Shown here one piece after another: positions 9,624-21,100 of a stretch of DNA of 64,000 nucleotides. This stretch comes from Rheinheimera sp. SA_1 (GTDB taxonomy: Bacteria > Pseudomonadota > Gammaproteobacteria > Enterobacterales > Alteromonadaceae), in the NCBI RefSeq assembly GCF_001669775.1, contig NZ_LXWK01000015.1, forward strand, positions 806,001 through 870,000. Reading direction: 5' to 3'. How positions within the stretch are numbered: the stretch's first letter is position 1; every line of letters begins with the position of its first letter. Made by a program: the position numbers and the translations under genes. The notes under the pieces are model-generated. The model saw nothing but the letters and a program-made list of their open reading frames with translations, was not told the DNA's origin and did no database searches.

Positions 9624-10368
9624 GGGCTTAACCCTTGTTATCGCGGATTTGCATTTAAGTCAGGAACGCCCGGATATCACCGCGGCGTTTCTCGATTTTG
9701 TTAAAGTCACCGCCAGCCAAGCCGACGCGCTGTATATCCTCGGCGATTTATTTGAAGTCTGGATTGGCGATGACAACCCTGCCCCTTTGCTGACTCAGGT
9801 CGCCAACGCACTTAGCTCGCTGCGCTCCCATGGGGTGTTGGTGTATTTCTGTCATGGCAACCGGGATTTTCTGCTCAAACAAACCTTTGCCAAGCGTGCT
9901 GGTTTTGAATTACTGCCGCCTTATCATATCGCTGATTTTTATGGCAAAAAAGCATTGTTGATGCATGGCGACAGTCTGTGCACGCTGGACTTTCAGTATC
10001 AGAAATTCCGCTCATGGTGGGACCAACCCTGGTGGCAATGGCTGATTTTGGCCACTCCTTTGTGGTATCGCCAGCATCTGGCGCGCAAAGCACGGCGCAT
10101 CAGCAAGCAGGATAAACAGCAAAAAACTGCCATGATCATGGATGTCACACCGGATGAAGTACCCAAAGTGATGAGCGAGTATCAGGTGCAGTATTTAATT
10201 CATGGCCACACTCACCGCCCGGCAGTCCATGAATTTCAAGGGCTTGATGGTAAGCAAGCTTACCGCTATGTGGTGGGTGACTGGTATCAGCAAAGCTCAT
10301 ATCTTGCTATCACCAAAGATGAGTGGACTTTACATTTTTGCCCTTTGGCAGCAGCGTCTCCGCTTTAA
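9616..10368 (+). CDS. lpxH: UDP-2,3-diacylglucosamine diphosphatase
   Basis: Hydrolyses UDP-2,3-diacylglucosamine to lipid X in lipid A synthesis; peripheral membrane metallophosphoesterase. 250 residues. Metal-ligand motifs in order: [29 protein letters not shown], and HGHTHRP. Start overlaps the ppiB stop; the ppiB-lpxH pair is conserved in gammaproteobacteria. Presence implies an LPS-bearing outer membrane. Confidence 0.96.
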   Translation: MAKGLTLVIADLHLSQERPDITAAFLDFVKVTASQADALYILGDLFEVWIGDDNPAPLLTQVANALSSLRSHGVLVYFCHGNRDFLLKQTFAKRAGFELLPPYHIADFYGKKALLMHGDSLCTLDFQYQKFRSWWDQPWWQWLILATPLWYRQHLARKARRISKQDKQQKTAMIMDVTPDEVPKVMSEYQVQYLIHGHTHRPAVHEFQGLDGKQAYRYVVGDWYQQSSYLAITKDEWTLHFCPLAAASPL

Positions 10369-10429
10369 AGTCGTGCCACCTGATACTCACGACAACAAGT
10401 CCGCTTTGCATTGCAGTATGGAGTAAATG

Positions 10430-11188
10430 ATGAAAAACAATGACCTGCTGATACCGATCCTCAGCTTTTTGCAATGCGAAACCCCTACGCGCTGGCTGGA
10501 TGAAGCGACAAAAACTGAACGCTTACCAATTCTGCTGCAGGATCATCTGATCTGTGAATTAAAAGCCGCGCAAACAGCGATGTATCTGCTGCGCCGGTAT
10601 GCCTGCGATCAGGAAAGCTCCACCACGTTATTACACTGGCTAAAGCCGTTTGAGGACTTTGCATATCGTTTTAACGGTGATGTACAAAGCTTAAAACAAG
10701 CGGAAAAACTCAATAAAAGCATTATTGGCCGTTCTGACTTTGCTCATTCCAATCTGATTATTGACCGGATGGTATTGCTGATCCGCGAGGAGTTACATCA
10801 TTTTTGCCAGGTGCTGGAAATCATGCAGCAACGGGGTATCCCTTATGAAAACATCACTGCCAGTCGTTATGCCAAAACATTGGTGCAAAGCTGCAAAACC
10901 CATGAACCGCAAATCCTGATCGATAAACTTATTTGTGGTGCTTATATCGAAGCCCGCTCCTGTGAGCGATTTGCCAGACTGGCCGAGCTGGTGGATGCTA
11001 AACTCGGCGCTTTTTACGTCTCGTTATTGCGCTCCGAAGCCCGCCACTTTGCTGACTATCTGGAGCTGGCGCAGGTGATGTCCAAAACCGATATCAAACC
11101 GAGAGTGGACTTCTTTGGCAAGTTGGAAGCTGAGCTGATTTCTACTGCCGATGAGGATTTTAAGTTTCACAGCGGGTGCCCGGTTTAA
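10430..11188 (+). CDS. miaE: tRNA 2-methylthio-N6-isopentenyl-adenosine-37 hydroxylase
   Basis: Nonheme di-iron monooxygenase that hydroxylates ms2i6A37 in tRNAs reading UNN codons. 252 residues. Ferritin-like four-helix bundle ligands are visible: Glu in DHLICELKAAQTAMYLLRR, EELHHF, EARSCERF and SEARHF. The GGAG at 10420 spaces best to the second ATG (10430). About 60 bases after lpxH, probably co-transcribed. miaA/miaB are not in the window. Confidence 0.93.
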   Translation: MKNNDLLIPILSFLQCETPTRWLDEATKTERLPILLQDHLICELKAAQTAMYLLRRYACDQESSTTLLHWLKPFEDFAYRFNGDVQSLKQAEKLNKSIIGRSDFAHSNLIIDRMVLLIREELHHFCQVLEIMQQRGIPYENITASRYAKTLVQSCKTHEPQILIDKLICGAYIEARSCERFARLAELVDAKLGAFYVSLLRSEARHFADYLELAQVMSKTDIKPRVDFFGKLEAELISTADEDFKFHSGCPV

Positions 11189-11316
11189 AGCCGTCTATTT
11201 CCCCCTGAACACAGTCAATACTTGACGAGTGCGGTTCTGTTGGTCATAACTTAATCATGAGTGTTACGTTGTCGCTCAGACACCATCAGTACAGCAGTCG
11301 ACAAGGATAATAAAAA

Positions 11317-11916
11317 ATGATACTAAACCATTTATGGGGGCTGTATGCCCACCCGAAAGAAGAATGGCATACCATTGACGCTCGTCACGAAAGTTTACGC
11401 TACAGTTTAATCCACATCATGCTCGTTGCTCTCATCCCCTCCATTTGCGCTTACGTCTCTGCCGTTCATATTGGCTGGAGCATTGGCGTGGGTGAACCGA
11501 TTCATTTAACCTCGGACAGCGCGCTGATGCTCGGCACCGCCATGTATTTTGCGTTGATCCTCGGCGTGTTTGCGCTGGGTTATTTAGCGCACTGGATGGC
11601 GCATACTTTTGGCTCTGAACCAACGTACACCCAAACCCTGGAACTGGCTTCCTATACGTCCACGCCATTATTTATGGTGGGGATCGCCGCCTTGTATCCG
11701 GAACTGTGGTTTGTGATGCTGGTTGGGCTGGCGGGTTTGTCTTATTCGGTCTATCTGCTGTACGTCGGTGTGCCAATTTTGATGCACATCCCGGAAGAAC
11801 GGGGTTTTATTTACGCCAGCTCGGTCGTCACTTGTGGCCTGATTTTGTTGGTGTGTGTATTAGCGTCTACCGCTATTTTATGGAGCTCAGGGTTCCAGCC
11901 GGTGTTTACGCACTGA
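11317..11916 (+). CDS. Yip1 family inner-membrane protein
   Basis: A 199-residue protein with about five hydrophobic segments (for example LIHIMLVALIPSICAYV, MYFALILGVFALGYLAHW, FMVGIAALYPELWFVMLVG, SSVVTCGLILLVCVLAS). The N-terminus LWGLYAHPKEEWHTI is the characteristic start of bacterial Yip1-domain proteins. Function unknown. Preceded by AAGGA at good spacing. Confidence 0.85.
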   Translation: MILNHLWGLYAHPKEEWHTIDARHESLRYSLIHIMLVALIPSICAYVSAVHIGWSIGVGEPIHLTSDSALMLGTAMYFALILGVFALGYLAHWMAHTFGSEPTYTQTLELASYTSTPLFMVGIAALYPELWFVMLVGLAGLSYSVYLLYVGVPILMHIPEERGFIYASSVVTCGLILLVCVLASTAILWSSGFQPVFTH

Positions 11917-11957
11917 CGACGGTCTTGCCTGAACCAGTAAAACGCGGGTGTTAAAAT

Positions 11958-11989
11958 AAAACAAAGGGAGCTGCGGCTCCCTTTGTTTT
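11958..11989. terminator. Bidirectional terminator between the Yip1 gene and purF
   Basis: Perfect 14-bp stem AAAACAAAGGGAGC / GCTCCCTTTGTTTT with a TGCG loop. Because of its A- and T-rich ends it can serve both converging transcripts. Confidence 0.92.
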
Positions 11990-12012
11990 ATCTGAAGTTA
12001 CCTTACTTGAAC

Positions 12013-13527
12013 TCAGTTACCTTCGTTATAAGTTTCCAGATTTCCGGCCATCAACGCTGTTTTATTGCCTTTTTTGGCATCGTTACGCGAAGCGTCCAGT
12101 TTATTCAGGTATTCCTGGGTAATGTCATTGGTGACATAAACGCCGTCGAACACTGACGTTTCAAACTTTTTGATATCCGGATTCTGACTGCGTACCGCTT
12201 CGACTAAATCTGGCAACGATTGGAAAATCAAACCGTCAGCACCGATGATTTTACAAATGCTTTCCACGTCATGTCCGTGCGCAATCAGCTCATTGGCCGA
12301 TGGCATATCAATACCATACACATTCGGGAAGCGAATTTCCGGCGCCGCAGAAGCGAAATACACTTTGTTGGCTCCGGCTTCACGCGCCATATCAATGATT
12401 TGCTCTGAAGTGGTGCCGCGTACGATTGAATCGTCGACCAGCAACACATTTTTGCCTTTAAACTCTTGCCAAATGGCATTCAGTTTACGCTTGACCGATT
12501 TTTTCCGCTCACCCTGCCCCGGCATAATAAAGGTCCGGCCAATATAGCGGTTTTTCACGTATCCCTGGCGATAAGGTAAACCCAGTTCAGTGGCAATTTG
12601 CAAAGCCGCGTCATTACTGGTTTCAGGAATTGGAATGACCACATCGATATCCAGATGCGCCCATTCTTTTTTAATTTTTTCGCCCAGCTTTTTACCCATT
12701 GCCACCCGTGAGGCATAAACCGACACGTTATCAATAGTGGAATCAGGGCGGGCAAAATAAACATATTCAAAAATACATGGTGTATAAGTTGGGTTTTCAG
12801 CACATTGCTGGCTATATAACTCACCATTTTCGGTGATATACACTGCTTCGCCTGGGGACACGTCCCGCAGCACGGTGAAACCGTCAGCATCAAGTGCCAC
12901 GCTTTCTGAAGCCACCATATATTCGGTGCCAAGTGCCGTTTCACGTTTACCCATCACCAATGGACGGATGCCATGTGGGTCACGGAAAGCCACTAAACCA
13001 TGGCCGATGATCAGCGCTACCACGGCATAGCCGCCGCGCACTTTGCGGTGTAAATTAGTCACGGCGCGAAAAATGGCGTCCGGCATCAATTGCATCGAGC
13101 CGTCACCCTGCAGTTCATGCGCCAGGGCATTGAGTAATACTTCAGAGTCAGAACTGGTATTGACATGGCGGCGCGCCACTTTAAACAACTCAGCTTTGAC
13201 TTGTTCGGCGTTGGTTAAATTACCATTGTGCGCCAGCGCCAGACCAAAAGGGCTGTTGACGTAAAATGGCTGGGCTTCAGCGGTGCTGGAAGAACCCGCT
13301 GTTGGATAACGTACATGGCCGATGCCGATATTGCCCGACAACCGCTCCATATGCCGCTCTTCAAACACATCTTTGACCAGGCCGTTGGCCTTGCGCAGCC
13401 GCAGCCGGTCCTGGTCGACGGTGACGATCCCTGCCGCATCCTGACCACGATGTTGTAACACGGTTAAACCGTCATACAAGGCCTGATTGACCGGATATTT
13501 ACCTACGATACCAACAATACCACACAT
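12013..13527 (-). CDS. purF: Amidophosphoribosyltransferase
   Basis: Commits PRPP and glutamine to phosphoribosylamine, first step of purine synthesis. 504 residues, as in E. coli (505). N-terminal nucleophile Cys2 (MCGIVGIVG), glutaminase motifs ([20 protein letters not shown]), and the PRPP-binding loop [15 protein letters not shown]. coli-type enzyme without a propeptide. Last gene of the minus-strand block; cvpA ends 6 bases upstream, the classic cvpA-purF pair. Confidence 0.98.
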   Translation of the reverse strand: MCGIVGIVGKYPVNQALYDGLTVLQHRGQDAAGIVTVDQDRLRLRKANGLVKDVFEERHMERLSGNIGIGHVRYPTAGSSSTAEAQPFYVNSPFGLALAHNGNLTNAEQVKAELFKVARRHVNTSSDSEVLLNALAHELQGDGSMQLMPDAIFRAVTNLHRKVRGGYAVVALIIGHGLVAFRDPHGIRPLVMGKRETALGTEYMVASESVALDADGFTVLRDVSPGEAVYITENGELYSQQCAENPTYTPCIFEYVYFARPDSTIDNVSVYASRVAMGKKLGEKIKKEWAHLDIDVVIPIPETSNDAALQIATELGLPYRQGYVKNRYIGRTFIMPGQGERKKSVKRKLNAIWQEFKGKNVLLVDDSIVRGTTSEQIIDMAREAGANKVYFASAAPEIRFPNVYGIDMPSANELIAHGHDVESICKIIGADGLIFQSLPDLVEAVRSQNPDIKKFETSVFDGVYVTNDITQEYLNKLDASRNDAKKGNKTALMAGNLETYNEGN

Positions 13528-13533
13528 GGAACC

Positions 13534-14037
13534 TTACCTCGTCAGCACGGATGCCTGTTGCATAAAACTCGAGTTGTCTTTCAGGTAACTGAAAAACCAT
13601 TCAATAATAAAGTCGAATTCGGGGATCAGAACTGAGGCTTTCCACCAGTCTGATCCGGCTGAAGGCGTAAAAGCGTCCAGAAAAAACAACACAGCACTAA
13701 CCACTAACACCCCACGCAAGGCGCCAAACAATACACCGAGCAAACGGTCGGTGCCGCTTAAGCCAGTCGAGTGCACCAGTTTGCCAACCAGATAGTTGAT
13801 CAAACCGCCAAGCAACAGCGCACTGATAAACAGCAAGCCGATAGCGACTGCATTTCTGATCAGTAAATTTTCAATATTGGAGAAAAAGGGGGCGAGATAG
13901 GGATAATAATGACTGGCAACGAAAAACGCTGTGATCCAGACGATCAGTGAAATGGCTTCTTTTACAAAACCGCGGACCAGACTGATAACAGTCGATAATC
14001 CAATTATTGCCAAAATGGCATAATCAACCCAGACCAT
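13534..14037 (-). CDS. cvpA: CvpA family membrane protein
   Basis: A 167-residue inner-membrane protein with four hydrophobic helices, beginning [19 protein letters not shown] and with the RGFVKEA motif. In E. coli it is needed for colicin V production and envelope homeostasis; the molecular role is unsettled. The ATG at 14037 follows GGAAG, whereas the longer frame adds a non-hydrophobic 14-residue tail with no support. Confidence 0.92.
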   Translation of the reverse strand: MVWVDYAILAIIGLSTVISLVRGFVKEAISLIVWITAFFVASHYYPYLAPFFSNIENLLIRNAVAIGLLFISALLLGGLINYLVGKLVHSTGLSGTDRLLGVLFGALRGVLVVSAVLFFLDAFTPSAGSDWWKASVLIPEFDFIIEWFFSYLKDNSSFMQQASVLTR

Positions 14038-14096
14038 GTGCTTCCAAAGGCTGCTCGATGACGGCGCGCATTCTACCAAATGGCGCGCCGGTTAGG

Positions 14097-14852
14097 CTAA
14101 TTATTTTCAACCGGTGAAAAGGCCATCACCTTTAAGTTTTTCACCGCAGCCAGTTGTTGCAGTTGTGGCAGGCTACGTTCAAGTTGCTCTTTTTTAAGAT
14201 CCGGTCCCACCAGCACGCTAATCATGGTCTGACCCTGACCATTGGTAATTTTTCGGCTGAAGGTGGCAAAACCTGCCTGCCGTAATTTACTGACTAACGC
14301 ATTGGCATTTTGTTCTTTACCAAATGACCCCACTTTCACCACCCAGGCCGCTTCAGTTAATGGCTTTGGCGGAACCAAAACTTTCTCGGCGACTGGCTTG
14401 GCTTCAGTCGCAGCGGGATTGGTCGCTGCAGTTGTGGTTACAGGTTTCGCCGCAGCACTGTCGGTATCAACAGAAGCATAGGTTTGATCAGGCAATGTGT
14501 CGGTTGGTGCAGGGTCTGTCGTAGCCTTATCTGTTACAGTTGGATCGATCAAAGTTGGATCGGTCACAGCCCCGGGTTGTGGATCAGTCGTACTGCCGGC
14601 AGCTGACGGATCGTCTAAGGCCGGGCTGGTGTCTGTCGGTAAGGTCATCGCCTGTTGACGACTGGCATCATGCTGATCCTGCGCAAACACCTGTTGCTGC
14701 GCAACAGCGGCAAATTCCGGACGCTCCGGCACTGCTTTAAAATCATCTTTGACCACTTGTTTTTGGCCATCTAATAAATCCGGTAAAAACACAATGGCAG
14801 CCACAATCAAGATGGCACTACCAATCAGCCGGTTTTTAAATACTTCGGTCAT
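14097..14852 (-). CDS. dedD: SPOR-domain cell division protein DedD
   Basis: A bitopic inner-membrane protein that binds denuded septal peptidoglycan. 251 residues: cytoplasmic start MTEVFKNRL, one membrane helix (IGSAILIVAAIVFLPDLL), a long low-complexity periplasmic linker with Pro/Thr/Asp/Ala repeats (TDPAPTD-like), and a C-terminal SPOR domain from about AAWVVKVGSFGKEQNANALV. The linker is longer than in E. coli DedD (220 residues). The first 4 bases overlap the folC end. Confidence 0.92.
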   Translation of the reverse strand: MTEVFKNRLIGSAILIVAAIVFLPDLLDGQKQVVKDDFKAVPERPEFAAVAQQQVFAQDQHDASRQQAMTLPTDTSPALDDPSAAGSTTDPQPGAVTDPTLIDPTVTDKATTDPAPTDTLPDQTYASVDTDSAAAKPVTTTAATNPAATEAKPVAEKVLVPPKPLTEAAWVVKVGSFGKEQNANALVSKLRQAGFATFSRKITNGQGQTMISVLVGPDLKKEQLERSLPQLQQLAAVKNLKVMAFSPVENN

Positions 14853-16135
14853 ACGTTTCCCTGTTGCCAGTGTGCTAAAAACTGCGACACAGTGACAAAT
14901 GAACCAAAAATCAACACTAAATCAGTGTCGTGAAGATCTGTACTCAAAGTAGCCCAGGCCGTTGTTACATCGGGGTAGCAAACAACATTTGCCCCATCCG
15001 GTAACTGGGCTGCCAGTAATTCGGCAGTGGCACCACGCGGCGGCGGTAAACCGGCGCAATGCCAGGTACTGACCAAACCGGCAAAATCGGCCAGACTTTG
15101 GCGCATGTCTTTATCTTTGAGCATGCCTACCAACACATGAACACGCTGATAACGTGGTGCAAGCAATGCAAGTTGTGATGCGAGGTAGCTCGCCGACTGC
15201 GGATTATGCGCCACATCCAGTAAAATAGCCGGTTGCTGTTGCAGCCATTGCATCCGTCCGGCCAGCGTCAGCTCAGCCAACACTGTAGCAATCTTGGCTG
15301 GTGGCGGCAATAACTGCAGTGCTTCGAGGCACGCCAGACAAGTGGCGATATTCTGCAGCGGTAATTTCGCCAAGGGTAAATTGGCAAGTTTAAGACTTTT
15401 GCTCTGCCACTGCCACGACAAACCATCTTCTGCTAACTGATATTGATAATCACGATTGACCAGACGCAGCGGCACCGCTAACCGCTTGGCTTCGGCTAAA
15501 ATCGACTGCGGTACATCTAAATCGCCAACAATGGCCAAGCGCTCCTGGCGGAAAATACCAGCTTTTTCGCGGCCGATACTTTCGCGATCGTTGCCAAGCC
15601 AATCCTGGTGATCTAAGTCGATGGTGGTAATGACACAAGCGTCCGGTTCAATAATATTGGTGGCGTCCAAACGCCCGCCGAGACCGACTTCAATAATGCA
15701 AACATCCGGCTGTTGCTGTTTCAGCATGGCAAAAGCGGCAAGTGTGGTGAATTCAAAATAGGTCAGCGGCACATCAGCGCGTAGCTTTTCGACTTCACGT
15801 AGTCCTGCCACCCACAGCTCGTCAGCAGCATCCACCCCATTTAGGCGCAGCCGTTCATTAAACTTGAGTAAATGCGGGGAGGTGTAAACGCCAACCGAAT
15901 AACCTTGCGCCAGCAGCAGTTGTTCCAGACAACGGGCGCTGGAGCCTTTGCCGTTAGTACCGGCCAACAGTATTTTGATGCCGGGTAATTGCTGCAATGC
16001 ACCGCGCGCTGCTACGGTTTGTACCCGCGCCAGGCCAAGTTCAATTTGATCAATAGGATGGCTTTGTTCAATAAACGCAAGCCAATCGGTCAGGGTCTGA
16101 CACGATTGGCTTGTTGTTAACGCAGAAGAGTTCAT
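14849..16135 (-). CDS. folC: Bifunctional dihydrofolate/folylpolyglutamate synthase
   Basis: ATP-dependent addition of glutamate to dihydropteroate and to tetrahydrofolates. 428 residues. P-loop GTNGKGSSAR, the ligase signature YTSPHLLKFNERL, and VEVGLGGRLDATN-like segment (IEVGLGGRLDATNII). The stop overlaps dedD by 4 bases. Part of the conserved accD-folC-dedD-cvpA-purF order. Confidence 0.96.
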   Translation of the reverse strand: MNSSALTTSQSCQTLTDWLAFIEQSHPIDQIELGLARVQTVAARGALQQLPGIKILLAGTNGKGSSARCLEQLLLAQGYSVGVYTSPHLLKFNERLRLNGVDAADELWVAGLREVEKLRADVPLTYFEFTTLAAFAMLKQQQPDVCIIEVGLGGRLDATNIIEPDACVITTIDLDHQDWLGNDRESIGREKAGIFRQERLAIVGDLDVPQSILAEAKRLAVPLRLVNRDYQYQLAEDGLSWQWQSKSLKLANLPLAKLPLQNIATCLACLEALQLLPPPAKIATVLAELTLAGRMQWLQQQPAILLDVAHNPQSASYLASQLALLAPRYQRVHVLVGMLKDKDMRQSLADFAGLVSTWHCAGLPPPRGATAELLAAQLPDGANVVCYPDVTTAWATLSTDLHDTDLVLIFGSFVTVSQFLAHWQQGNV

Positions 16136-16141
16136 AACGCC

Positions 16142-17014
16142 TTAGGCGACGCGATTCTCCGACACCGGAGAAGGCAGTCGCATGAATTTTGCAACTAATC
16201 GCGCAATTGTATCGCGCATTTGGCGGCGGTCAACAATCATATCAATGGCACCATGATCCAGCAGGAATTCGCTGCGCTGGAAACCTTCCGGCAGTTTTTC
16301 CCGTACTGTCTGTTCGATAACACGAGGACCGGCAAAACCAATCAGCGCATTTGGCTCGCCGATATTCACATCACCGAGCATGGCCAAACTGGCTGAAACA
16401 CCACCCATCGTCGGGTCAGTCAACACCGAAATATACGGCAGACCGGCTTCACTCAGTTTGGCTAAAGCAGCGCTGGTTTTGGCCATTTGCATCAAGGACA
16501 ACAACGCTTCCTGCATCCGCGCGCCACCAGAAGCGGAGAAACAAACGAATGGCACTTTGTGTTCCAGCGCAAATTCCACGCCTTTAACAAATTTGGCACC
16601 AACGACAGACGCCATCGAGCCGCCCATAAAATTAAATTCGAAACTGGCAACCACAATCGGCATGCCTTTGAGTGAACCGCGCATCACCACCATGGCATCT
16701 TTTTCGCCGGTTTCTTTTTGTGCTGCGACGATACGGTCTTTGTATTTTTTACTGTCTTTAAACTTCAGAATATCCTGCGGCTCGAGCTCGGCAGCCAGTT
16801 CAACACCGGTATTGGTATCAAGGAAACTGGCCAGACGTTCGCGGGCATTGATGCGCATATGGTTATCGCATTTTGGGCAAACGCCCAGCTGGCGATCCAG
16901 ATCTGCTTTGTACAACACCGCTTCGCAAGACGTACATTTGGTCCAGACCCCTTCCGGGATATTACGACGCGCTGACGACGAAGTTCTGGGCAGGATTTTT
17001 TCTAACCAACTCAT
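16142..17014 (-). CDS. accD: Acetyl-CoA carboxylase carboxyltransferase subunit beta
   Basis: Transfers CO2 from biotin to acetyl-CoA, with AccA, making malonyl-CoA. 290 residues from the ATG at 17014, where the standard N-terminus [11 protein letters not shown] begins after AAGGAA. The four-Cys zinc ribbon is intact (CTSC ... CPKC), followed by the crotonase-like carboxyltransferase core ([19 protein letters not shown]). The in-frame extension upstream to 17188 has no family match. Confidence 0.97.
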   Translation of the reverse strand: MSWLEKILPRTSSSARRNIPEGVWTKCTSCEAVLYKADLDRQLGVCPKCDNHMRINARERLASFLDTNTGVELAAELEPQDILKFKDSKKYKDRIVAAQKETGEKDAMVVMRGSLKGMPIVVASFEFNFMGGSMASVVGAKFVKGVEFALEHKVPFVCFSASGGARMQEALLSLMQMAKTSAALAKLSEAGLPYISVLTDPTMGGVSASLAMLGDVNIGEPNALIGFAGPRVIEQTVREKLPEGFQRSEFLLDHGAIDMIVDRRQMRDTIARLVAKFMRLPSPVSENRVA

Positions 17015-17191
17015 AAGGATTCCTTTGTCTACACTGGACGATTTTCGCGCACAAATGCCTGAATTTAGGCAAAATTCAGCGAAAACATGCCAAACGGCGG
17101 TTATTAAAACATAAAGGTGCGCAGCCGAACATAAAAAACTGGTCTTAGCTGTCGCCTTGAAACAGGTCAGTCCAGAGCATGTAGCCAAGGT

Positions 17192-17977
17192 TTAGTCCGG
17201 CAAAAACAACGGCCCCATTGGTGTGGTCGGAATTTCAAACTCTGTCGGATAATCAACTGCCACTAAATACAGGCCTTCAGCTTTAGCCGTAGCCGCCGCT
17301 AAAGTCCGATCTTTGGCTGCCAGCAATTCACCCAACCACTGTGGCGGACGTTTTTTCATGCCGATTTCCAACAAACTGCCAGTAATGTTACGCACCATAT
17401 GATGTAAAAAGGCATTCGCCTTGATATCAATGACAATAAAGTCCTGATAGCGTTCAATCTGTAAATGCATCAGATTACGAAATGGTGTATTGGATTGACA
17501 TTGGATCGCCCGAAACGACGAAAAATCATGCTCTCCCAACAACAGCGGCGCTGCTTGTTGCATCAGACTGACATCTAAATCCTGATGATAATGACTCAGT
17601 CCCTGACCCAAAATGGCAGGGCGGTATTTACGGTTGTAGATCACATAACGATAACGGCGGGCAGTTGCAGAAAAACGGGCATGGAAGTCATCGCTAACCG
17701 GCTTGGCCCAACGCACCGCGATACCTGTAGGTAAGTTAGAATTGGCACCCATGATCCAGCCGCGCATATCGCGCACGGCACTGGTGTCAAAATGGATCAC
17801 CTGACCGGTACCGTGCACGCCAGCGTCAGTGCGACCGGCGCAGAAAATTTCGATGGTTTCGTTGGCAACCTGGCTAAGCGCTTTTTCCAGCTCGCCCTGA
17901 ATGCTGTTGACTTCCCGCTGACGCTGCCAGCCAAAAAAGCCAGTACCGTCATATTCAATACCCAATGCGATGCGCAT
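17192..17977 (-). CDS. truA: tRNA pseudouridine(38-40) synthase
   Basis: Makes pseudouridine at positions 38-40 of the anticodon arm. 261 residues. Catalytic Asp in [24 protein letters not shown]-type start ([17 protein letters not shown]); C-terminal [15 protein letters not shown] motif. The ATG at 17977 follows GAGGAG with 5-base spacing; a GTG two codons earlier is less likely. Lies between fimV and accD as in many gammaproteobacteria. Confidence 0.96.
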   Translation of the reverse strand: MRIALGIEYDGTGFFGWQRQREVNSIQGELEKALSQVANETIEIFCAGRTDAGVHGTGQVIHFDTSAVRDMRGWIMGANSNLPTGIAVRWAKPVSDDFHARFSATARRYRYVIYNRKYRPAILGQGLSHYHQDLDVSLMQQAAPLLLGEHDFSSFRAIQCQSNTPFRNLMHLQIERYQDFIVIDIKANAFLHHMVRNITGSLLEIGMKKRPPQWLGELLAAKDRTLAAATAKAEGLYLVAVDYPTEFEIPTTPMGPLFLPD

Positions 17978-18108
17978 GCCCACTCCTCGTTAAACCGGCG
18001 CGAGTATAACAAAGCAGCGGGTAAATCCCAACGGGCGTGTGCCAGCCTGGCATTCCAGGCGACAGTGACGGCTTTGATAGCAGGACTTTCAACTGCAGCA
18101 ACAATACT

Positions 18109-21100
18109 TTAGCTTTGCTGCAGCGTTAACGCTTCCTGCTTGACGTGAGCTGGCGCATCGGATGCCAGTATTTCTCTGATCAGCTGTTCAGCGCTGTCGG
18201 CATCACCAATTTCGTTATAAGCCCTGACCAAATCGAGTCGTCCGGCATAACCAGCATCGGCGTGATCGACATCGCCCATTTCATCGGCGGAAATTAAATC
18301 TTCAAAATCAGCCAACCCGACATCAATATTCAGCACCCCTTTGCTGACGGGTTCCAGTTCGTCGTCTTCCGAAGCAGCCAACAACTTGTCGATATGCACA
18401 TAATCCGGAATATCATGATCTGCTGCTGCGACCACGGTATTTTGTTGAGTTTGCTGCGCCGCGTCTAATTCAGCCAGCACGCGTTTGGCCGACTGCAGAT
18501 CTTGTTCCGGCGCCACAGTTACCGCTTCAAATTGATCGAGCTCGGACAACATTTCATCAAAATTGGTGTGTTCTAACGCTTTGAGCTCAGACAATAAAGT
18601 TGGATCTGTGGCTAGTGCATTCCCAGCCTCAACTTCATTCCCGGTATCAAAAGCGCTGTCAAAGGCGGTTTCAAGTAAAGCCGTCTCGTCCGTCAAATCA
18701 TCGTCTGGAAAAATAAGATCCGCATCACTGTCGGCAAGCAAATCGTCCGACAATTCGAGTTCCGGATATTCATCCAATACTTTACTGGGCCGTTCGACCG
18801 ACGACAGCGATTCATAGAGTCGACTGACCGAATTGTCGTCCAGCTCTTCTAAATCCGGCATCGGAGTTTTATGGATGTCGTTATCATCGAGGGTGGCAAA
18901 CTCACTCAGCTCTTCCGGATCAGCAGAGACGATTTTCGGTGAAACAGGGTCAAAATCATCCAGCATAATGTCGTCACTGTCGGGCAGTTCTGAAAACTCT
19001 GCCGACGCAGGCAATACCGGCGCTGATGCTGGTGCTGGTGCTGGTGCCGCTACAAAATCCGGCTCGTCATCATCATTGTCTTGCAGCATCGAACTGACAT
19101 CAGCCACTGAAATCGAAGCTTCGTCGAAATCTTCATTGGCTTCGGCCAGCGCAGATTCCGGCAACGACAATCCGGCAAGCGTCGCGGCATGTAACTGACT
19201 CTGCGCCCGGATTTCGGCAACTTCCGACAAAATATCGTCAAGTTCGCTGGCCAAATCCGCTTCGTCTGGTTCAACCGCTTCGGTGATATGCTCAGCTTCC
19301 AGCGCGAACTCGGCAGCAACTAAGGCCAAATCGTCATCATTGAGTTCAGTAACTACAGATTCAGCCAGTGTTTCCTCGGCCAGCGATTCAGCAAATGCAT
19401 CCAGCTCCGAGCTGTCAAAAGTGCTGACTTTCTCTGCTTCCGGCATATCGGCAACAAAGTCCGCTGCGGTCAGATTTGGCTCTGCAACATCCATAGCAGT
19501 AGCTTTTGGTACAGCTGCGGATTCGGCGTTCGCTGCCAATAACGAATCGATATCAAAATCATCATCGTCCGGTTGCATCGGTGCCGCTGTTGGTGTTGTT
19601 GGTGCAGCAGCCGGAGCTACTGTGTTCTGCTGTGCAGCCTGGGTGGAAGCCATTAATGCATCGATATCAAACTCTTCGTCCAATGACACTAAATCGTCTG
19701 GATCGGTTGGAATATCCAGTTCAATTTCTTCCAACAGTTCATCAAATTCATCGGCTTGTGCGGCGGCGTTTTGCAATGCATCCGCAGCAAGTGGCCGATC
19801 AGATGGTAAGTCATCAACATCATCTACTGGTGCTGCACTTGCAGCCGTGGCGTCCTGAGCTGCCAGCGCCTGCGCAAAAATGTCATCCGGATCTTCTGCT
19901 TCGTCCAGATTGTCAAACAGTGAACTTAAATCATCGCCAGACAGTATATTTTTCGGATCAAAATCTTCTTTGGCAGTAAAAGCCGGTTCTTCGTCCAGAT
20001 TATCAAATAACGATGATAGATCGTCGCCGGAAAGGATGTTGTTGGCGTCAAATTCGGTGCGGGGAGCAGCAGGCGCATCCAGTGGCTCGTCCAGCAAATC
20101 ATCCAGATCAAATTCTGATCTGCCTTTATTGACCGGGCTTGGCGAGTCAAAACTATCATCCAGCAGATCATCGGCAAAGTCAGCAAAGTTATTTGTCATC
20201 GCCGGTTTGACCGATTTAGGCGCAAAGTTGTCGTCATCCAGTCGAATACCTGAATTCAGACTGTCATTGAGCAGGGAATCATCCAGATTGATCAGGCTGC
20301 TTTCATCAAAATCCAGACTGTCATCGAGCGGCGGCAACGGCGAGCGATAATTTGGATCGACTGTTGGCGATGCTGTCGCAGCTGACACCACATCCGCGGC
20401 TTTTTGGCCACGGCGACGGATAAACGACACGATAATCAACAATAACATAATGGCAGGCAACGAAGCTGCAATGGCCCAGCCTACCGGACTTGAGGCAAGT
20501 TTTTGCCAGGTTTCGGCAAAATTGAACCCCTCTTCGGCTTTTCTGATTTGTTCGCGTTGCTGTTCCAGCAGCTCGGTTTGTTGTAACAATAACTGCTGCA
20601 ACTGGGTTTGAATTTCGCTGTCTTTATCGAGTTTACTTTTAACCAGCGTCAGTTCTTCAACCACAGTATCCAATTGTTTTTTCAGCTGGGTGTTTTCGAC
20701 GACGATGGTTTCAACATTGGCCATTGAAGCGCCAAGCCGATCACGGATATCGCTCATTTGCTCGGTTTGCTGTGATTCAACCCGATTTAATTCTTCAGTA
20801 ATCTGCTTGGTGGCCTTGGCGACGTCTTGCTGGCGGGCAGCTTTTTCATCCGGCTTGGCATTGGCCACGCTGCGGATTTTCTCCGCCCACACCCGGTCGT
20901 CATTTTCAGATTTACGTTGCGCTTCCACCGCATTAATGGCGAGAATTTCACGAATAGTTGGGATTTCCAGGTACGAACCTGGTTTGAGGTGATTAAAATT
21001 TTGTTCGAGGAAAGCGTCAGGATTTTTTAAGTAAAGCGCGTGCATCACTTGATACATATTCAAACGCGGATCTGGTCTTGCTTGTTCGGCAAGTCGCCAC

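Noticed and set aside
16142-17188. AccD with a 58-residue N-terminal extension
   Set aside because: The added residues have no match to the family, whereas the ATG at 17014 has a ribosome site and the standard start.
19283-20350. Long plus-strand Ser-rich frames opposite fimV
   Set aside because: They are the complement of Asp/Glu/Leu-rich codons in the FimV linker; no ribosome sites or families.
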